Source: Actinobacillus equuli
GTDB lineage: Bacteria; Pseudomonadota; Gammaproteobacteria; Enterobacterales; Pasteurellaceae
DNA: 64,000 nucleotides
NCBI RefSeq assembly: GCF_900636745.1
Contig: NZ_LR134310.1
Location: 372,001 to 436,000, forward strand
Direction: 5' to 3'
Shown: piece by piece, positions 48,788 through 58,126 of the stretch
Layout of the letters: the number at the start of each line of letters is the position of its first letter
Position numbering within the stretch: the stretch's first letter is position 1
The notes under the pieces: generated by a model
Seen by the model: only the letters and a program-made list of their open reading frames with translations
Told to the model about the DNA's origin: nothing
The model's database searches: none
Translations under genes and position numbers: made by a program

Positions 48788-50116
48788 ATGGCACTGTTCT
48801 ACTCTGAAAAAGCTGCAAAACAGCAAGCAAAAAAATCGGCAAAAACGACCGCTTGTCCGCCGGTTACCATTCAATCTTTGGATTACCAAGGCTTAGGCGT
48901 AGCAAAAATAGCCGGTAAAACTTGGTTTATCGAAAATGCCTTACCTAACGAACAAGTTGAAATCCAAATATTGGAAGAAAAACGCCAATACGGACGAGCA
49001 AAAGCGGTTAAAATTTTAAAGCAATCCGTCGAACGCCAACAGCCGAGTTGTGCTCTCTACGGCAAATGCGGTGGCTGCCAAATGCAGCATATTCCGCTAG
49101 ATTTGCAACGTGAAACCAAACAACAGGCACTTTTTCAACGCTTACAAAAATTGCAATCACAGCCGATTGATTTTCAGCCGATGATTGTCGGTAACGATAA
49201 AAGCTATCGCCGCCGAGCAAAACTCAGTATTGCGTTACAAAATAATCAGTTAGCGATTGGTTTTAGAATGCAAAATTCAAACCAAATCATACCGCTTGAG
49301 CAATGTGAAGTGTTGGTGGAACCGCTTTCTCAGCTTATCAAACCGTTGCAAAGCCTATTTAACACTTGGCAGAACAAAAAGGCGCTTGGGCATATTGAAC
49401 TGGTTCAAGCGGATAATACCATTGCGATGCTGGTGCGTAACGTAGGACAATTTCATTCGCAAGACAGCCAAAACTTACAACAATTTGCCGAACAACATTC
49501 ACTTTCGCTGTATGTTATGACCGCTGAAAATGCTATCGTTCAATTAAATGGTGAAGCACCGTACTACCAAATTCATGGTATAAAACTGGGCTTTTCGATT
49601 CGTGATTTCATTCAAGTGAATGGTAACTTAAATGAAAAAATGGTGGATAAAGCATTGGAATGGCTCAATCTTTCCGCACAAGATCGAGTATTGGATTTAT
49701 TCTGCGGTATGGGCAACTTTACTTTACCCATCGCTAAACAAGCCGGTTTTGTCGTCGGCGTGGAAGGTGTTCAGCCGATGGTTGCACAAGCCAAGCAGAA
49801 TCAAGCGGCAAGCGGTCTGAAAAACATAGAATTTTACCAAACCAACCTAGACGAACCTTTTGCCGATAAAGCGTGGGCAAGTGAGCCGTTTAACAAAGTT
49901 TTATTAGATCCGGCGCGTAACGGTGCATTTTTCTGCTTGGATCACTTAGCCGCGTTGAATCCCGAAACGATCGTTTATGTTTCCTGTAACCCCGCCACAT
50001 TAGTGCGAGATGCGGAAAAACTGATTCAAGCCGGTTATAAACTGCAAAAAGCGGCAATGATCGATATGTTCCCACATACCGGACATTTGGAATCTATCTC
50101 GTTATTTACTAAATAA
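48788..50116 (+). CDS. rlmD: 23S rRNA (uracil-1939 C5) methyltransferase RlmD
   Basis: A 442-residue enzyme. N-terminal TRAM domain (about 25-85), iron-sulfur cysteines in CALYGKCGGCQMQ (spacing 5-2) with a further Cys in LEQCEVL, a SAM-binding DLFCGMGNFTLPIA, and catalytic SCNPATL. An uptake core lies near the start of the coding sequence. Confidence 0.95.
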   Translation: MALFYSEKAAKQQAKKSAKTTACPPVTIQSLDYQGLGVAKIAGKTWFIENALPNEQVEIQILEEKRQYGRAKAVKILKQSVERQQPSCALYGKCGGCQMQHIPLDLQRETKQQALFQRLQKLQSQPIDFQPMIVGNDKSYRRRAKLSIALQNNQLAIGFRMQNSNQIIPLEQCEVLVEPLSQLIKPLQSLFNTWQNKKALGHIELVQADNTIAMLVRNVGQFHSQDSQNLQQFAEQHSLSLYVMTAENAIVQLNGEAPYYQIHGIKLGFSIRDFIQVNGNLNEKMVDKALEWLNLSAQDRVLDLFCGMGNFTLPIAKQAGFVVGVEGVQPMVAQAKQNQAASGLKNIEFYQTNLDEPFADKAWASEPFNKVLLDPARNGAFFCLDHLAALNPETIVYVSCNPATLVRDAEKLIQAGYKLQKAAMIDMFPHTGHLESISLFTK

Positions 50117-50123
50117 TGAACAC

Positions 50124-50182
50124 GTCATCACAGCGTAAACCAAAAATAGATTAATTTTATGCTTGGGATATTCTGTGATGAC
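50124..50182. repeat. 10-bp inverted repeat downstream of rlmD
   Basis: GTCATCACAG (50124-50133) and its exact complement (50173-50182) around a 39-base loop. There is no T-run, so it is a weak terminator candidate. It may be the rlmD transcript end, just before the convergent tRNA terminator. The 402-base gap 50117-50518 contains this, the tRNA and its signals, and nothing else I can support. Confidence 0.45.
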
Positions 50183-50220
50183 AATCTTGAAGAAATAGGA
50201 ATTGTTTTGACAAGATATAG

Positions 50221-50252
50221 AAAAAAAGAAACCCCGTAGAAAACCTACGGGG
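50221..50252 (-). terminator. tRNA-Asn terminator
   Basis: CCCCGTAG, five bases, CTACGGGG, followed on the minus strand by a T-rich tract (50221-50231). Confidence 0.9.
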
Positions 50253-50347
50253 CAAATTCTTTTGTTCTAATTCTGGAGGTATGAATCACTGTTTTATAAA
50301 AGGAGACAAATAAAACAAGAACAAAAGCAAAACTAAAGGAAATTAGT

Positions 50348-50423
50348 TGGCTCCTCCTGCGGGACTCGAACCTGCGACATATGGATTAACAGTCCACCGT
50401 TCTACCGACTGAACTAAGGAGGA
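50348..50423 (-). tRNA. tRNA-Asn (anticodon GTT)
   Basis: A 76-base cloverleaf. The 7-bp acceptor stem is TCCTCCT/AGGAGGA with discriminator G and an encoded CCA. D-arm TTAGTTCAGTCGGTAGAA, anticodon stem-loop GGACTGTTAATCC (anticodon GTT), T-arm GCAGGTTCGAGTCCCGC. All helices pair. Isolated single-gene unit with its own promoter and terminator. Confidence 0.98.
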
Positions 50424-50438
50424 ACATTTCGGTAAAAA

Positions 50439-50467
50439 ATAATAGCGCTAAACCGTTTTAGCGTCAA
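50439..50467 (-). promoter_or_regulatory. tRNA-Asn promoter
   Basis: Minus strand TTGACG (50462-50467), 17 bases, TATTAT (50439-50444): near-consensus elements with ideal spacing, predicting a start about ten bases before the mature tRNA. Confidence 0.8.
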
Positions 50468-50518
50468 ACGCTATAACCTAACTTGTCAATTCTTTGCACT
50501 TCTTGAATTAAAATATCG

Positions 50519-51265
50519 CTATTTACAACAAATCAAACAATCTTTGAGTTTAGGCAATGCCATTTCTCTCACAGAAAAATGTAACCCGTCAATCATCAAC
50601 AGTTTTCCGGATAAATTTTTACCGATATTCAGCAACAATTTAATCGCCTCTAGCGCTTGTAAGCTTCCAATCACACCAACGATCGGCGCAATCACACCGG
50701 CTTCCACACAACTTAAGGTGCCGTCACCGAATAATTGACTTAAGCAGTTATAACAAGGCTCATTTTCCGCATAAGTAAATACGGAAATTTGCCCTTCAAA
50801 ACGAATCGCTGAGCCGGAAACAAGCGGTCGTTTTTGCGCAAAACATTGCAAATTCAGCTGATTTCTAACCGTAACGTTATCAGTACAATCCACCACTAAA
50901 TCCACTCGCTCAATCAGCTCGGCAAATTCGGCATCACTACATTGTTTATTAATTGCCTCAAGCTGAATATGCGGATTGATTTGGCTTAAACGGGCTTTTG
51001 CCGATTCCACTTTCGGCTGACCGATATTGGCATCCGTATGCAAAATTTGGCGCTGTAAATTGGATAATGATACTTCATCAAAATCCACCAAAATCAAATG
51101 CCCAACACCGGCGGAGGCTAAGTATTGCACAGCACTACAACCCAAACCGCCCAGCCCGACAATCAATACACGGCTGGCTTTTAGCTTTTCTTGTCCGTCA
51201 AAATCAACGCTTTTTAAAATAATTTGACGGTTATAGCGCAACATTTCCTGATCGCTAAGTTCCAT
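50519..51265 (-). CDS. moeB: molybdopterin-synthase adenylyltransferase MoeB
   Basis: A 248-residue E1-like enzyme that adenylates MoaD during molybdopterin synthesis. Nucleotide motif GLGGLGCSAVQYLASAGVG, the NLQRQILH segment, zinc pairs CYNC and CLIC, and the crossover Cys in LSCVEAGV. It could be a ThiF-type enzyme, but the pairing with moeA (stop nine bases upstream) favours MoeB. Needed for formate dehydrogenase. An uptake core lies within it (about 50820). Confidence 0.9.
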   Translation of the reverse strand: MELSDQEMLRYNRQIILKSVDFDGQEKLKASRVLIVGLGGLGCSAVQYLASAGVGHLILVDFDEVSLSNLQRQILHTDANIGQPKVESAKARLSQINPHIQLEAINKQCSDAEFAELIERVDLVVDCTDNVTVRNQLNLQCFAQKRPLVSGSAIRFEGQISVFTYAENEPCYNCLSQLFGDGTLSCVEAGVIAPIVGVIGSLQALEAIKLLLNIGKNLSGKLLMIDGLHFSVREMALPKLKDCLICCK

Positions 51266-51274
51266 ATTCACTCA

Positions 51275-52516
51275 CTATCTCAATAAACTGTTAAACGGCT
51301 GAATCGTCACTTTTTCACCAGCATTCACATTGCTTCGTTCCGCTTCCAACACAATAAAGCAATTGCTTTCATAAAAAGCACTGAAAATATGCGAGCCTTG
51401 CGAACCGACCGGACGCACTGCTACTTCGCCCTGTTGATTAATATAATAGAAGCCACGTTGGAAATCTTGTCGTCCCACCGCTTTTTTCAAATTCGTATCA
51501 GCAATAGCGGTTAGATTTTGAGTAAGATTTACAATACGCTCCGCATTCACACCGGCTAATTTAGCTAACGCCGGTTGCACCAGTTGGTAAAAGGTGACTA
51601 AAGCTGAAACCGGATTACCCGGTAAACCGAAGAACCAAGCGTGTTGCAATTTACCGAAAGCGAACGGTTTGCCCGGTTTCATCGCAATTTTCCAAAAACC
51701 GATTTCACCCAGTTTTTCTAACACATCTTTGGTGAAATCCGCTTCGCCGACCGACACACCGCCACTGGTAATTAATACGTCCGCTTGCTGCTGCGCTTGA
51801 TTAAACGTTTGTTCGAACACTGCCGGGTCGTCCGGTAAAATACCAAAATCTAAAACCTCACAATTCAGTTTTTCTAACATTAAACGCACCGCAAAACGGT
51901 TCGTATCATAAATTTTGCCTTGTTCTAGCGGCTGACCGACCGAAGTTAATTCATCACCCGTGGAAAGAATCGCCACTTTTAAACGGCTAAATACCGGCAC
52001 TTGCGCAATGCCTAACGAAGCTAATAACGGCAAAGTGGTTACGTTTAATAAGCTACCTTTTGCCAATACCAATGCGCCTTGTTTTACATCTTCACTAATT
52101 CGGCGAATGTTTTGTCCAAGCTTCGGCATTTTGCAAAATTTCACTAAAATTTGACCGCTTGTAAGTGTCTCTACTTCCGTTTCTTCTTGCATCACTACCA
52201 CATCACAGCCTGCCGGTACCATTGCACCGGTCATAATGCGAACACATTCACCGGCTTTCACTTCGCCGGTAAACGGATTACCGGCAAAAGATTTACCGGC
52301 AACGGTTAAACGTTCAAATTGAGCGAGATCCGCTAAACGAAACGCGTAGCCGTCCATTGCCGAATTATCGAAACTTGGTACATTAATCGGGGAAAAAATA
52401 TCTTCTGCTAAAATACGATTCGCACATTCTGCCAGTGTTAATGTTTCTGTTTTTGATGCTGCCGGTAAGCGGTTTAGCATTTCTTGTAATGCTTCCGACA
52501 AAGTACGTAATGCCAT
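51275..52516 (-). CDS. moeA: molybdopterin molybdenumtransferase MoeA
   Basis: A 413-residue enzyme inserting molybdenum into adenylated molybdopterin. FDNSAMDGYAFR, IMTGAMVPAGCDVVVMQEE, STGDEL, and TSGGVSVGEADFTKDVL are the domain signatures; the family C-terminal domain follows. First gene of a moeA-moeB pair. Confidence 0.96.
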   Translation of the reverse strand: MALRTLSEALQEMLNRLPAASKTETLTLAECANRILAEDIFSPINVPSFDNSAMDGYAFRLADLAQFERLTVAGKSFAGNPFTGEVKAGECVRIMTGAMVPAGCDVVVMQEETEVETLTSGQILVKFCKMPKLGQNIRRISEDVKQGALVLAKGSLLNVTTLPLLASLGIAQVPVFSRLKVAILSTGDELTSVGQPLEQGKIYDTNRFAVRLMLEKLNCEVLDFGILPDDPAVFEQTFNQAQQQADVLITSGGVSVGEADFTKDVLEKLGEIGFWKIAMKPGKPFAFGKLQHAWFFGLPGNPVSALVTFYQLVQPALAKLAGVNAERIVNLTQNLTAIADTNLKKAVGRQDFQRGFYYINQQGEVAVRPVGSQGSHIFSAFYESNCFIVLEAERSNVNAGEKVTIQPFNSLLR

Positions 52517-52531
52517 AAAATCCTCGGTTAT

Positions 52532-53149
52532 TTAACTCACTTGAATAAAGAAATCTCGCACACCGACTAATAAATTATTAATCGCAACTGACGCTAAAAT
52601 TAAGCCCATGACACGGCTAATGATCGCCGCTCCCGCATTACCAATAAAGTGTTGAATGCGATTTGCCGCCAGTAAAAATAAGTAGGTAATCGCCAATACC
52701 GACAGCATAATACCTGCCGTAACCACTTGATCGGTAATACTAAAACGGTGGTTATCGGTAAGTAATACGATTGCCATCATCGCTCCCGGTGAAGCAATAG
52801 ATGGCACGGCTAAAGGGTAAACCGCCAGCTCACTAATACTGGCTTTCATTTTCATCTCTTGTTCCGGTTTACTCTCACCAAAAATCATTGTTAACGCAAA
52901 CAGTAATAATACTAAGCCGCCGGCAGCTTGGAATGCCGATAGCGGAATCTGCATTGCTTCCAGCAACATCTGCCCGCCGACTAAGAAAAACATTAAAATA
53001 CCAGCAGAAATCACCACCGCATTACGTGCAATTTTACGACGATCTTCGATTGGCAAACCGATCGTTTTCGCCAAATACACCGGAATTGAACCGATAGGGT
53101 CAATTACCGCCCACAATACAACAAATTGTACTGCTAATGAATCAAACAT
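52532..53149 (-). CDS. MarC-family inner-membrane protein
   Basis: A 205-residue protein with six hydrophobic segments in two halves. The DPIGSIPVYLA near residue 17 and PLAVPSIASPGAMMAIVLL in the second half are MarC/YhgN signatures. Function of the family is not settled. It lies just upstream of moeA with 15 bases between, so it may be co-transcribed with the molybdenum cofactor genes. Divergent from yheS. Confidence 0.85.
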   Translation of the reverse strand: MFDSLAVQFVVLWAVIDPIGSIPVYLAKTIGLPIEDRRKIARNAVVISAGILMFFLVGGQMLLEAMQIPLSAFQAAGGLVLLLFALTMIFGESKPEQEMKMKASISELAVYPLAVPSIASPGAMMAIVLLTDNHRFSITDQVVTAGIMLSVLAITYLFLLAANRIQHFIGNAGAAIISRVMGLILASVAINNLLVGVRDFFIQVS

Positions 53150-53208
53150 AGCTTCCTCTATTTATGTTAGAATAACGGCAAAATTTTAACATAAACCAAG
53201 CATTTATA

Positions 53209-55125
53209 ATGATTTTTTTCACCGATCTTATCTTAAAACGTGGACAATCCGTCCTTTTAGAAAATACATCCGTCACCATTCATACCGGTCAAAAAGTTGG
53301 ACTGGTCGGTAAAAACGGCTGTGGTAAATCTTCACTTTTCGCTTTAGTTAAAGGCGAATTACAACCGGAAGGCGGCGATGTTTCTCTGCCGAAAAACTGG
53401 GCGATTTCTTGGGTAAATCAAGAAACACCGGCGCTTGAAATTTCCGCATTAGATTATGTAATCCAAGGCGATCGTGAATATACCGAGTTAATGAGCCAAT
53501 TAGAGAAAGCTAATCAAGAAAATAACGGCAATCAAATTGCCATGATTCACACCCAGCTGGATACGATTGACGCATGGACGATTCAAGCCCGTGCAGCAAC
53601 GTTGTTAAACGGTTTGGGCTTCGCTAACGAACAACTTGCTTTACCGGTAAAATCATTCTCGGGCGGTTGGCGTATGCGTTTGAATTTAGCGCAAGCGCTG
53701 ATCTGCCGTTCTGATTTGCTGCTACTTGATGAACCGACTAACCACTTGGATTTAGATGCGGTGATTTGGCTGGAAAAATGGCTGACCAATTATCGTGGTA
53801 CGCTATTGCTAATTTCCCATGACCGAGATTTTCTTGATCCGATAATTGATCGCGTGATTCATATCGAAAATCAGCAATTAAATGATTACACCGGTAACTA
53901 CACCTCGTTTGAAATTCAGCGTGCCACCAAAATCTCACAACAAAATGCCGCTTATGCACAACAGCAACGTAAAGTTGCTCATTTACAAAGCTTTATCGAC
54001 CGTTTTAAAGCCAAAGCAACCAAAGCGAAACAGGCACAAAGCCGTATCAAAGCGTTGGAAAAAATGGAACTGATTGCGCCGGCTTATGCGGATAGCCCGT
54101 TTGAATTTGAATTCCGTCCGCCACTTGCATTACCAAGCCCATTATTAATGATGGAAAAAGCCAGCGCAGGTTACGGTGACAAAACTATTTTAGAATCGGT
54201 TAAGCTAAATTTAGTGCCCGGCTCACGTATCGGTTTACTTGGTCGAAACGGTGCAGGTAAATCCACGCTGATTAAATTACTCGCCGGCGAATTAGCACCA
54301 CAAACAGGACATATTCAATTAGCCAAAGGTGTGCAATTAGGTTATTTCGCTCAACATCAAGTGGATACGCTACGCTTTGATGAAAGCCCATTATGGCATT
54401 TACAGAAAATTGCGCCGGAACTAACCGAACAAGAAGTACGTAATTATTTAGGCGGCTTTGATTTTAAAGGCGATAAAGTGAAACAAAATGTCGGCTCGTT
54501 TTCCGGTGGGGAAAAAGCCCGTTTGGTGTTAGCACTAATCGTATGGCAACGCCCAAATTTACTGTTGTTGGACGAACCGACCAACCATTTAGATTTAGAA
54601 ATGCGTCAGGCACTCACCGATGCGCTCACTTACTATGAAGGCTCGCTAGTAGTGGTTTCGCACGATCGTCATTTATTGCGTAGTACGGTGAATGAATTTT
54701 ATCTGGTACATGATAAAAAAGTGGAAGAATTCAAAGGCGATCTGGATGATTACCAAAAATGGCTAAACGAACAAAATGCGCTTGAAGCTGCAAAAAATTC
54801 AGGAAATTCGACCGCTTGTGCAGAGGAAAAAGCAGATAATAGCGCCGCAAATCGCAAGGAGCAGAAACGTTTAGAGGCGGAGTTACGCCAACAAACCGCA
54901 CCGTTACGCAAAAAGATCACACAGTTAGAGAAAGATCTTGAAAAAGCGAGTGAAAAGCTAAATCAACTCGAAGCACTACTGGCTTCAAGCGAGATCTATG
55001 AAGCGGAAAATAAAGCGCAACTTACCGAAACACTCGCGAAGCAAATCGAAGCGAAAAAAGCCGTTGAAGAAATTGAAATGGAATGGCTGGACTGCCAAGA
55101 ACAGCTTGAGGCATTGCTCAGCTAA
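53209..55125 (+). CDS. yheS: ABC-F family ATPase YheS
   Basis: A 638-residue soluble protein with two ABC cassettes and no membrane domain. Walker A motifs are GKNGCGKSS and GRNGAGKST; signatures are FSGGWRMRL and FSGGEKARL; Walker B is LLLDEPTNHLDL in both. The linker KVAHLQSFIDRFKAKATKAKQAQSRIKALE and the acidic coiled-coil tail fit YheS rather than Uup. ABC-F proteins act on the ribosome. An uptake core is embedded in the tail. Confidence 0.92.
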   Translation: MIFFTDLILKRGQSVLLENTSVTIHTGQKVGLVGKNGCGKSSLFALVKGELQPEGGDVSLPKNWAISWVNQETPALEISALDYVIQGDREYTELMSQLEKANQENNGNQIAMIHTQLDTIDAWTIQARAATLLNGLGFANEQLALPVKSFSGGWRMRLNLAQALICRSDLLLLDEPTNHLDLDAVIWLEKWLTNYRGTLLLISHDRDFLDPIIDRVIHIENQQLNDYTGNYTSFEIQRATKISQQNAAYAQQQRKVAHLQSFIDRFKAKATKAKQAQSRIKALEKMELIAPAYADSPFEFEFRPPLALPSPLLMMEKASAGYGDKTILESVKLNLVPGSRIGLLGRNGAGKSTLIKLLAGELAPQTGHIQLAKGVQLGYFAQHQVDTLRFDESPLWHLQKIAPELTEQEVRNYLGGFDFKGDKVKQNVGSFSGGEKARLVLALIVWQRPNLLLLDEPTNHLDLEMRQALTDALTYYEGSLVVVSHDRHLLRSTVNEFYLVHDKKVEEFKGDLDDYQKWLNEQNALEAAKNSGNSTACAEEKADNSAANRKEQKRLEAELRQQTAPLRKKITQLEKDLEKASEKLNQLEALLASSEIYEAENKAQLTETLAKQIEAKKAVEEIEMEWLDCQEQLEALLS

Positions 55126-55153
55126 TTCTGCTTCCTTGGCATATTTCTGAAAT

Positions 55154-55178
55154 CCTAGCACGGCAAAGCCGTACTAGG
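55154..55178. repeat. imperfect palindrome downstream of yheS
   Basis: CCTAG-x-ACGGC-AAA-GCCGT-x-CTAGG with one mismatch per arm, 29 bases past the yheS stop. Reads as a hairpin with no T-run. May be a repeated intergenic palindrome; I saw no second copy in the window. Confidence 0.4.
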
Positions 55179-55222
55179 TTAAGCATAGTTCAGCTCCGCT
55201 AGGGCTGGAAATTCCAAATAAC

Positions 55223-55264
55223 AAGCGGTAGGATTTGCAACTTTTTTTGCAAATCCTACCGCTT
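55223..55264. terminator. strong bidirectional uptake-sequence terminator
   Basis: The longest perfect dyad in the window: 18-bp arms (55223-55240, 55247-55264, beginning AAGCGGTAGGATTTGCAA) with a six-base loop, between convergent yheS and ycjF. Confidence 0.88.
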
Positions 55265-55316
55265 ATTTTCATTTCCATACATTCCGTGGCGATTAAAACA
55301 CTAAGCCACGAAATAT

Positions 55317-56363
55317 CTATACCTTCTCACTCACTTTTTCTTCCGCTTTCGCAAAAATCGTGTTTTTAACCGAAGTTAATAATTGTTGGCGAATGGCAGA
55401 AAGTTTCGGTTTTTCGCCCGCTTGGAAAGCAACCGGACGACAAAATTCCATCGCTTTAATGCCTAATCTTGCAGTGAGCAAACCTACACCAATGCCCTGT
55501 GCGGCACGTAACGAAAGTTTAGCGGTTAGATTCTGTGAGAAGAATTCCATACCAACATCGCTCACCACTTCAGTTGCACCGGCAAACACCATATTGGTTA
55601 ATACCATTTTGAATAATTTCAAACGGCTGAAATAACCTAATTGCATACCGTAGGTTTTGCTAATTTTATTGACCAACGCAATATTTCGCCATGCGACCAT
55701 CAGCACATCAACCACAGCTAACGGGCTAACCGCCACAATCACCGCATTTTCAGTCGCACTTTTTGAAATCATTCTTTTCACTTGCTTATCAAGCGGTGTG
55801 AGCACCGTTTCACTAAATAGGTAAAGCACTTCTTTTGCATTGTAAGCCTCATTTAATTGGCTTTGCCAGCGTTGTTGCGAATGTTGTACGCTTGGCACAT
55901 TTTTTAAATTCGCTACGACCTCATTGCAAAAATTCACCGCTTTTTCACCGCTTGTCGTTGAGAGTTCTTCTAAAAGTAATTGCTCGCTTACTTGCTGTTG
56001 TTGCTGATGATGACGTAAAAAAACTAACTTACGCCATTCGCCGATAATCGTAACCACGCCGGTTAAACTGATTAAGGCAAACACAATTGCAAAAGCAAAA
56101 TAAATCCATTGACGAGCTTGGAAAGTGTCAATCAACCATTGTACACTTTGTACAATCACGGCAATGCTAAACAATCCCAACGCAAACAGTAATACTCTTA
56201 CCCAAAAACGCGACGGCTTTAGGCTTTCTTCAACAATTAATTCCGCCTCAACCTCTTGATATTCCTCTTCAATTTGAATATCTTCCGAAGCTTCAAACTC
56301 CTGTTTCGCCACAAATTGCTGTTCTGTTGTGACTTCTTGCTCACTAAATATTTGTTTTTTCAT
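55317..56363 (-). CDS. ycjF: YcjF-like membrane protein (UPF0283)
   Basis: A 348-residue protein with a charged, glutamate-rich N-terminus (about 1-50), two membrane helices (VLLFALGLFSIAVIVQ; WIYFAFAIVFALISLTGV) and a C-terminal DUF697-type domain with GMQLGYFSRLKLFKMV. In E. coli ycjF follows the ATPase gene ycjX; here the gene upstream is dusC, so the partner is elsewhere or missing. Function unknown. Confidence 0.8.
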   Translation of the reverse strand: MKKQIFSEQEVTTEQQFVAKQEFEASEDIQIEEEYQEVEAELIVEESLKPSRFWVRVLLFALGLFSIAVIVQSVQWLIDTFQARQWIYFAFAIVFALISLTGVVTIIGEWRKLVFLRHHQQQQQVSEQLLLEELSTTSGEKAVNFCNEVVANLKNVPSVQHSQQRWQSQLNEAYNAKEVLYLFSETVLTPLDKQVKRMISKSATENAVIVAVSPLAVVDVLMVAWRNIALVNKISKTYGMQLGYFSRLKLFKMVLTNMVFAGATEVVSDVGMEFFSQNLTAKLSLRAAQGIGVGLLTARLGIKAMEFCRPVAFQAGEKPKLSAIRQQLLTSVKNTIFAKAEEKVSEKV

Positions 56364-56380
56364 TGTTTTCTCTTTTCAAT

Positions 56381-56435
56381 TAACCACGGAATACACTCAC
56401 AGCCTTTTCTGTGTATTCTGTGTTTTCCGTGGTTA
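56381..56435. repeat. 11-bp inverted repeat with CACGGAA motif between dusC and ycjF
   Basis: TAACCACGGAA (56381-56391) is exactly complementary to TTCCGTGGTTA (56425-56435), with further pairable TGTATTC-type bases inside. It may terminate dusC. The CACGGAA core recurs in other gaps of this window (41852-41878, 43788-43875 and near 55285). Confidence 0.6.
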
Positions 56436-56446
56436 AAACCCTATTG

Positions 56447-57406
56447 TTAAATCTCTTGATTTACCGCTCGTTCAATATGCGCTTTTAGCCCGTCATAGCC
56501 GTGTTCCGTTTTAAGTATTTGGAACAAATCTTTCGCTTCCGGATATTCTTTATCCAAATAATGTAGCCATTGCTTGATACGTGCAACATGATAAAAGCCC
56601 GAATCATGCTCATTTTCCATATTTACATATTGAAACAGCAATTGCAGTACTTCATTCCATGCCATTTTAGGCTGATTAAATTTCACCACTCGGCTGAGGT
56701 TCGGCGTGTTTAATGCACCTCGCCCGATCATTAAACTCGAACAAGCGGTCGTATTTTGGCAATTTTTTGCAGATTCAAAATCCCAGATTTCGCCATTGGC
56801 AATCACAGGAATCGAAAGGCGTTTTTGAATTTCGCCGATTGCCTGCCAATTAATTCGTTCCGCTCGATAGCCGTCTTGTTTGGTACGACCGTGTACGGTA
56901 ATTTCATCTGCACCGCCTTGTACCACCGCATCAGCAATTTCAAAACATTGATCTGCCGAATCCCAGCCCAAACGTACTTTCACCGAAACGATCTGATCCT
57001 GTGGAACCGCTTCTCGCATTGCTTTGATTGCACGATAAATCAAATCCGGATCTTTTAGCAATGATGCCCCGCCATTACTGCCGTTTACCGTTTTAGACGG
57101 ACAGCCGCAATTCAAATCTACTCCGTGCGAGCCCAACTCAATCGCCAACTGCGCATTTTCTGCCAACCATTGCGGATGTTGCCCCAACAACTGCACTCGC
57201 ACAGGCGTACCCGAATCGGTTAAACCGCCTTGCAACAATTCAGGCGCAAGACGATAAAATGCTTTCTTCGGCAATTTTTGATCCACCACTCGCACAAATT
57301 CGGAAATACATAGATCGTAATCATTTACTGCCGTCAGTAATTTGCGAACAAAAGGATCTAATACGCCTTGCATCGGCGCTAAAATAACTTTAGGTATCGT
57401 ATTCAT
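56447..57406 (-). CDS. dusC: tRNA-dihydrouridine(16) synthase DusC
   Basis: A 319-residue FMN enzyme reducing uridine 16 in tRNAs. The barrel opens [18 protein letters not shown], the catalytic Cys is in [19 protein letters not shown], and [16 protein letters not shown] is specific to DusC rather than DusA or DusB. An uptake core lies inside (near 56742). Confidence 0.93.
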   Translation of the reverse strand: MNTIPKVILAPMQGVLDPFVRKLLTAVNDYDLCISEFVRVVDQKLPKKAFYRLAPELLQGGLTDSGTPVRVQLLGQHPQWLAENAQLAIELGSHGVDLNCGCPSKTVNGSNGGASLLKDPDLIYRAIKAMREAVPQDQIVSVKVRLGWDSADQCFEIADAVVQGGADEITVHGRTKQDGYRAERINWQAIGEIQKRLSIPVIANGEIWDFESAKNCQNTTACSSLMIGRGALNTPNLSRVVKFNQPKMAWNEVLQLLFQYVNMENEHDSGFYHVARIKQWLHYLDKEYPEAKDLFQILKTEHGYDGLKAHIERAVNQEI

Positions 57407-57440
57407 TATTCAATTATTTTACTTATTCGATTTAAAAAGA

Positions 57441-57483
57441 AAGCGGTCGATTTTTGCAAAAATTTTACCAAAAATGACCGCTT
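57441..57483 (-). terminator. uptake-sequence terminator after yjdF
   Basis: AAGCGGTC (57441-57448) and GACCGCTT (57476-57483) with flanking A/T pairing, 13 bases beyond the yjdF-like stop. The minus-strand tail is TTCTTTTT. Confidence 0.6.
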
Positions 57484-57496
57484 GAAATGGTTAATA

Positions 57497-58126
57497 CTAT
57501 TCGTAAAAGTGGGAACGAATCCGTAAGTCCGGACGGGCAATCAGATAAATAATAAGTGCGGTAATTGCCCCTAAAGTATCGGCTAACATATCTTTTTGTG
57601 CGTCCCAGATGTCACCTTGTGAGCCTAAAAACTCGATGCCCGCATTACCACCCTCTATCACCGCATATTGCCATTCGATAATTTCATAACTTGCGGCAAC
57701 CGCCATAATAAAGAATAACGAAAAAAATATTGCAACACCTAATCCGCATTTACGGCGGCGTAATAACCATTCCGCCATCGGGAAACTATAAAAGCCGATA
57801 ATGTAGTGTGCCACTCTATCAAAATGGTTACGATCTTCGCCTAAAATCGGGCTAAGAAACTGATTCGCCCATTCAAAAGGCACATTGGCAAAGGTATATT
57901 TGGCACCGATTAAATGCATAATCATCCATAAGGACATTAAGATATAGGCTAAACCGCTAAATTGAAATTTAGGATATGTCAAAATCAGTAACCCGAATAC
58001 AATAAAAATCGGCATTACTTCAGCATACCAAACCGCACGATCTGACGGAGCGATCCCCGACCATATCGCAATTGCGGTAATCACAATCGCTAAAAACAGC
58101 GGAATTATATGTGAGCGCTGTTCCAT
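57497..58126 (-). CDS. yjdF: YjdF-like inner-membrane protein (DUF2238)
   Basis: A 209-residue protein with six to seven hydrophobic segments. GEDRNHFDRVAHYIIGFYSF, YEIIEWQYAVIEGGNAG and GSQGDIWDAQKDMLADTLGA are hallmarks of the DUF2238/YjdF family, whose function is unknown. The ATG overlaps the djlA stop (TAATG) and a longer GTG start is possible. Confidence 0.8.
   Translation of the reverse strand: MEQRSHIIPLFLAIVITAIAIWSGIAPSDRAVWYAEVMPIFIVFGLLILTYPKFQFSGLAYILMSLWMIMHLIGAKYTFANVPFEWANQFLSPILGEDRNHFDRVAHYIIGFYSFPMAEWLLRRRKCGLGVAIFFSLFFIMAVAASYEIIEWQYAVIEGGNAGIEFLGSQGDIWDAQKDMLADTLGAITALIIYLIARPDLRIRSHFYE

Noticed and set aside
50277..50312. Ten-codon frame after GGAGGT near the tRNA terminator
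   Set aside because: The ribosome-like sequence abuts the ATG with no spacing, and the frame is very short.
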